This document shows, piece after piece, positions 60,760-64,000 of a stretch of DNA of 64,000 nucleotides (its first letter is position 1; every line of letters begins with the position of its first letter). This stretch comes from Epiperipatus broadwayi (taxonomy: Eukaryota > Onychophora > Udeonychophora > Euonychophora > Peripatidae): assembly GCA_028023455.1 (NCBI GenBank), contig JAQFVV010000567.1, forward strand, positions 124,001-188,000, written 5' to 3'. The notes below the pieces were generated by a model. It made no database searches, was not told where the DNA came from, and was given only the letters and a program-made list of their open reading frames with translations. A program made the translations under genes and the position numbers.

Positions 60760-61340
60760 AGATAAAAAAACATAAGCTCATAAAACAACAATTTTAGTGT
60801 TGGATATTATATGTATCATACTCCAAAAATTAATTAAATTTCCAATATTAATCACAATGCTAGTAGTAATTTATTTTATGATTACAATTTTTGTAATTAT
60901 TAAAAGTAGTATCAAGGTATTAATTAATTAGTACATTTATTATAAATAATCCAATATTTTTTGAAGAAAATATTTTGTTCAAATTATGTAAATGTCTAGA
61001 CAAAGTTTGTCATTTGCTTAATTAATTACATATAATTAATTGGTAAGCAGTTCAGTTTCTTAGATGATAGCTGACATTATAGCACAATATTAGCAAGATC
61101 AAATAAACAATTGCATTTAATAAGATTAAATTTGATATTGCTCAGCTGAAAATTGATGCAATATCTTTTGGTTTATGAGAATCTGAGTACAAACTAAACA
61201 TCACAAACCCATAAAAAAAATTAAAAACAATTTGAACCATTTCACGTTTTAAAAAAAAGTATTCATATAAATAAGAATAGCAAAACTATAATATAAAATA
61301 GTAATTAGTTGAATGCATCAAATATAAGCAATTATTTGTC
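60760..61340. other. AT-rich DNA downstream of the membrane-protein ORF
   Basis: Holds the presumed 3' UTR. An AATAAA lies near 61103; nothing else is supported. Confidence 0.4.
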
Positions 61341-61474
61341 AAGCATTGGTGTTTGAATGGTTAGCACAGCCACCTTATAAGCAGTTGGCCCATGTTTGTG
61401 GGTTCACTTCCCAGAAGATGCTTTGACACATAGAAAAAATGGCTTATTCACATATATAATATATATACACACAT
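61341..61474 (+). mobile_element. tRNA-derived SINE
   Basis: A tRNA-like head with an A-box region (GAATGGTTAGCACAG, about 61355) and a B box (GGGTTCACTTCC, 61400-61411) at normal tRNA spacing, followed by an unrelated body and a TA/CA-rich tail (61451-61474). A single copy is seen here. It is not a functional tRNA: no good acceptor stem can be built and it lacks a clean anticodon arm. Confidence 0.6.
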
Positions 61475-62591
61475 TTTCATTCAGGGTTATATTTTATGGT
61501 TTGATATACATTTTCAGTCAGGACTATAATTATATTTAAGGCTATGAGAGTTCTCATGTATCTAAACATTTGGTGGAAGATTTTATAATGAAAACATATT
61601 TAGTTAGAAAAACATATTCATTTGTATAATTTTTTTATTATTATCTCTATAAAAATAGTAAAATATCTAAATATAATTTGATATTTTTTTATCAATGTGA
61701 AAACTTCAACAGATAAGAAAAATAATGCAAAACATTTTTTGAAAGATTTTACTTTGAGGGGGTCATTGATTGGCTTACTGACTTTTTTTATAAATTCTAT
61801 GTTTTTACAAATATAAAATTATGTATTATAAATGTTAAAATCAATACTTGCATACCTATTTTTGTTGTATAGTTTTAAAATGAAAATTGACTATGGACTC
61901 AAAATCTGTAAGACTATGACATCTTCCTTTCCGATCATGAAGATTTCATCTGCTACAATACTTTGTTTCTTAGTGTGACTTTCAGCAGTTTTCAGCTAGA
62001 TTACATATGCCACATTGCTTTATGAGTCCAGTAATGAGACCAAGTAAAATATTGTCTCCAATTTGAATATTAGTATATTGATACAAACACAGAACACACA
62101 AGATAGAAATTTTAATATTCCATTGACAATCGCTGAATTAATAATTTTTTTTTACCTTTTAAAACTGATTAGATTATCTTTCTACCATTATAATATGTTC
62201 ATATTTTAATAATCTATATTCATGAAATTTTACATGTTCTCTGTATACTACAGACATTTATGTGTGTATGTAGGTTTTATTACAAAATGCATTAAGCATG
62301 TCATATTAATATAGATAATATTTTGAATAGGTTAATTATAACCAGATACATGTGATAGTTCTTATGTATTTAATATTAAAAACATTCATTAGCACAGTAT
62401 TAAATGAAAAAAAGTTTCTTATAAAAAAAATTTGTTCTATAATTTAACGCTGAATTATTTTATATTCACCATTCAAAAAACAAAATTTTTAATTATTTTT
62501 TTAAATGATTATTTTTATTAATAACTATAAATTTGAAAATAAATCAAACATGTCATATTTCGTTTGGAAATTACAAATAGTTATCTATTAT
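61475..62591. other. AT-rich DNA, nothing recognised
   Basis: No supported feature. Confidence 0.5.
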
Positions 62592-62682
62592 AAACAATGA
62601 GGATTGCCAATTTCCTCAACAAGCTTTGTGATAAATCCTTAGCTAGAGAAAGCATTTAAAATATCTCTGTCAGAACCCCCAA

Positions 62683-62725
62683 ACCTCTGACCATGGTTTG
62701 ATGCTCTGGTACTCCTCAGTGAGGT
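62683..62725 (-). ncRNA. Hammerhead core, array copy A
   Basis: Minus strand: ACCUCA, CUGAGGA, GUAC-CAGA-GCAU, CAAA, ACCAUGGU, C, AGAGGU. Damage: G12 is C, stem II has one mismatch and one wobble, and the stem I pair next to the core is lost. Everything else is canonical. Confidence 0.65.
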
Positions 62726-63100
62726 GCTAGGGTATGTTCAGACACTATATCTAAAAATACTAACTCAAATCCAAGCATTTAACTATAAGTTATCTATTGA
62801 ATGGAAAATCTGAAATTTTCAGAGACCTATATGTCTTCAAACCCAGGTATCCAACTCAAATAGCTATATGGGGCTGACAGATCTTCAGCCATACCATACA
62901 TTAGTAGTCTTATCAATATAACATTGCATAAGACTTAAGGCAGAGACTATAAATAGTCAAAATAAAAGTCATAGATCACATAACCCTATATTTTTAAGCT
63001 TGTAAATTGCAAACTATGAGGATTGCCAATTCCTCAACAAGCTTTGTGATAAATGCTTAGGTAGAGAAAGCATTTAATATATCTCTGTCAGGACCGCCAA

Positions 63101-63143
63101 ACTTCTGACCATGGTTTCGTGCTCTGGAAATCCTCAGAGAGAT
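63101..63143 (-). ncRNA. Hammerhead core, array copy B
   Basis: Minus strand: AUCUCU, CUGAGGA, UUUC-CAGA-GCAC, GAAA, ACCAUGGU, C, AGAAGU. Both catalytic boxes and the GUC triplet are intact. Stem II has two mismatches and stem I one mismatch and one wobble. Confidence 0.7.
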
Positions 63144-63520
63144 GCTAGGATATGTTCAGACACTAGATCTAAAAATACTAACCCAAAGCCAAGCATTTAA
63201 CTAAAAGTTATCTATTGAGGGGAAAATCTGAAATTTTCAGACACCTACATGTCTTCAAACCCAGCTATCCAACTCAAATAGCTATATGGGGCTGAGAGAT
63301 CTTCAGCCATACCATATATTACTAGTTCTAGCAATATAGAATTGCGTAAGACTTAAGACAGAGACTATAAATAGGCAAAATAAGAGTCATAGATCACATG
63401 ATCCTATAGTCTTAAGCTTGTAAGTTATAAACAATGAGGATTGCCAATTCTTCAACAAGCTTTGTGATAAATGCTTAGCTAGAGAAAGTATTTAAAATAT
63501 CTCTGCCAGCCACTCCCCAA

Positions 63521-63563
63521 ACCTCTGACCATGAATTCATGATATGGCACTCCTCAGAGAGGT
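63521..63563 (-). ncRNA. Hammerhead core, array copy C
   Basis: Minus strand: ACCUCU, CUGAGGA, GUGC-CAUA-UCAU, then GAAU where GAAA is expected, UCAUGGU, C, AGAGGU. Stem I is six perfect pairs and CUGAGGA is intact. The base that should pair A15.1-U16.1 is changed and stem II is weakened. Confidence 0.65.
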
Positions 63564-63620
63564 GCTAAGGTAGGTTCAGACACTAAAAAAATGAATCTAA
63601 AAATACTAATGCAAAGCCAA

Positions 63621-64000
63621 GCACCTCTCTGAGGAGTGCCAGAGCACAAAACCATGGTCAGAGGTTTGGGGGGTTCTGAGAGAGATATTTTAAATGCTTT
63701 TTCTAGCTAAGCATTTATCACAAAGCTTGTTGAGGAATTGGCAAGCTTAATAGTATAGGGTCATGTGATCTATGACTTTTATTTTGACTATTTATAGTCT
63801 CTGCCTTAAGTTGTATGCAATGTTATATTGCTAAGACTACTAAAATATGGTATGGCTGAAGATCTCTCAGCCCCATATAGCTATTTGAGTTGGATAGCTG
63901 AATTTGAAAACATGTGTCTGAAAATTACAGATTTTCCACTCAATAGATAACTTTTAGTTAAATGCTTGGCTTTGGGTTAGTATTTTTAGATCTAGTGTCT
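63621..64000 (+). repeat. Family I unit in inverted orientation, runs off the window
   Basis: From 63621 the sequence is the reverse complement of the array unit (CAAAGCTTGTTGAGGAATTGGC, GGTATGGCTGAAGATC, CCCCATATAGC), reaching about one unit length at the window edge. The junction lies just before the hammerhead. Another unit probably follows outside. Confidence 0.85.
63623..63665 (+). ncRNA. Hammerhead core, array copy D (one base from canonical)
   Basis: Stem I 5' side ACCUCU (63623-63628); CUGAGGA (63629-63635); stem II GUGC-CAGA-GCAC, four perfect pairs with a tetraloop (63636-63647); AAAA in place of GAAA (63648-63651); stem III as the self-complementary ACCAUGGU (63651-63658); cleavage base C (63659); stem I 3' side AGAGGU (63660-63665), six perfect pairs. 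The only deviation from a textbook minimal type I hammerhead is G12 to A. G12 is known as the general base of the reaction, so this copy should be nearly inactive. Confidence 0.75.

Larger units (their letters stand above)
62592..63620 (-). repeat. Family I tandem array, 419-bp unit, hammerhead in each unit
   Basis: AAAC(A/T)ATGAGGATTGCC recurs at 62592, 63011 and 63429, giving periods of 419 and 418 bp. Units share CAACAAGCTTTGTGATAAAT, AGCATTTAA-ATATCTCTGTCAG, GTTCAGACACTA, GCTATATGGGGCTGA, GATCTTCAGCCATACCATA and a TATAAATAG. The third unit breaks off after GCAAAGCCAAGC (63621) where an inverted copy begins. No unit has an ORF. Each unit has one hammerhead core on the minus strand. Unit length, tandem layout and one ribozyme per unit match the published metazoan retrozymes. 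Confidence 0.85.

Noticed and set aside
60474-60781. Two minus-strand frames of 68-74 codons
   Set aside because: Mirror images of the 21-bp coding repeat and Lys-rich tail of the plus-strand ORF; Ser/Phe/Leu composition only.

Overview
The window is AT-rich metazoan-type nuclear DNA, mostly repeats and their decayed remains. There is no bacterial gene organisation and no rRNA or complete tRNA gene. Long (ATAC)n/(CA)n/(TA)n microsatellites, an animal-type Penelope-like element, Ty3/Gypsy and LINE relics, hAT-like and TTAA-flanked DNA elements and a tRNA-derived SINE all point to an invertebrate animal. A mollusc such as a cephalopod is possible, but the sequence does not prove it. Only one ORF looks like a plausible host gene: 60171-60758(+), a 195-aa membrane-anchored basic protein. 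Two short candidate coding exons lie at 27008-27089 and 33037-33131.

Layout. 0-3.5 kb: AT-rich DNA and a fold-back repeat. 3.6-8.2 kb: two GIY-YIG Penelope-like elements head to head, forming a palindrome of about 4.6 kb. 8.3-10.1 kb: a decayed LINE on the minus strand. 11.2 kb: a fold-back repeat. 12.5-15.6 kb and 20.1-21.8 kb: two diverged copies of an LTR plus primer-binding site, with Gypsy pol relics after the first and a 0.6-kb (ATAC)n tract before the second. 22-40 kb: mostly featureless, with a perfect 65-bp-arm hairpin (27.4 kb) and copies of a roughly 405-bp repeat (17.1, 28.3 and 35.8-36.6 kb). 40-44.2 kb: an hAT-like MITE, another fold-back and a 2.3-kb TTAA-flanked element. 46-54 kb: Gypsy RNase H/integrase, two LINE fragments of one family, a gag-like coiled coil and a 73-bp tandem repeat. 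54-60 kb: nothing recognised. 60.2 kb: the ORF. 61.3 kb: a SINE. 62.6-64.0 kb: a tandem array with a 419-bp unit, ending in an inverted copy that runs off the window.

The most notable finding is a set of hammerhead-ribozyme (HHR) cores that recur in several otherwise different repeats. In the 419-bp array, the four copies together define a canonical minimal type I hammerhead: CUGAGGA, GUGC/GCAC stem II, GAAA, a GUC cleavage triplet and a 6-bp stem I. A second family (405-bp unit) has a copy at 36207-36259 with every core base intact. Related or half motifs occur in the fold-backs at 2.6-3.3, 11.2, 27.4 and 40.5 kb and, degenerate, at the ends of the Penelope-like elements. In nearly all of them stem III is a short self-complementary sequence with no loop, as in known hammerheads that act as dimers. 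Units of about 400 bp with one hammerhead each and no ORF match the published description of metazoan retrozymes. The neighbouring Penelope-like element belongs to the retroelement class known to carry such ribozymes.
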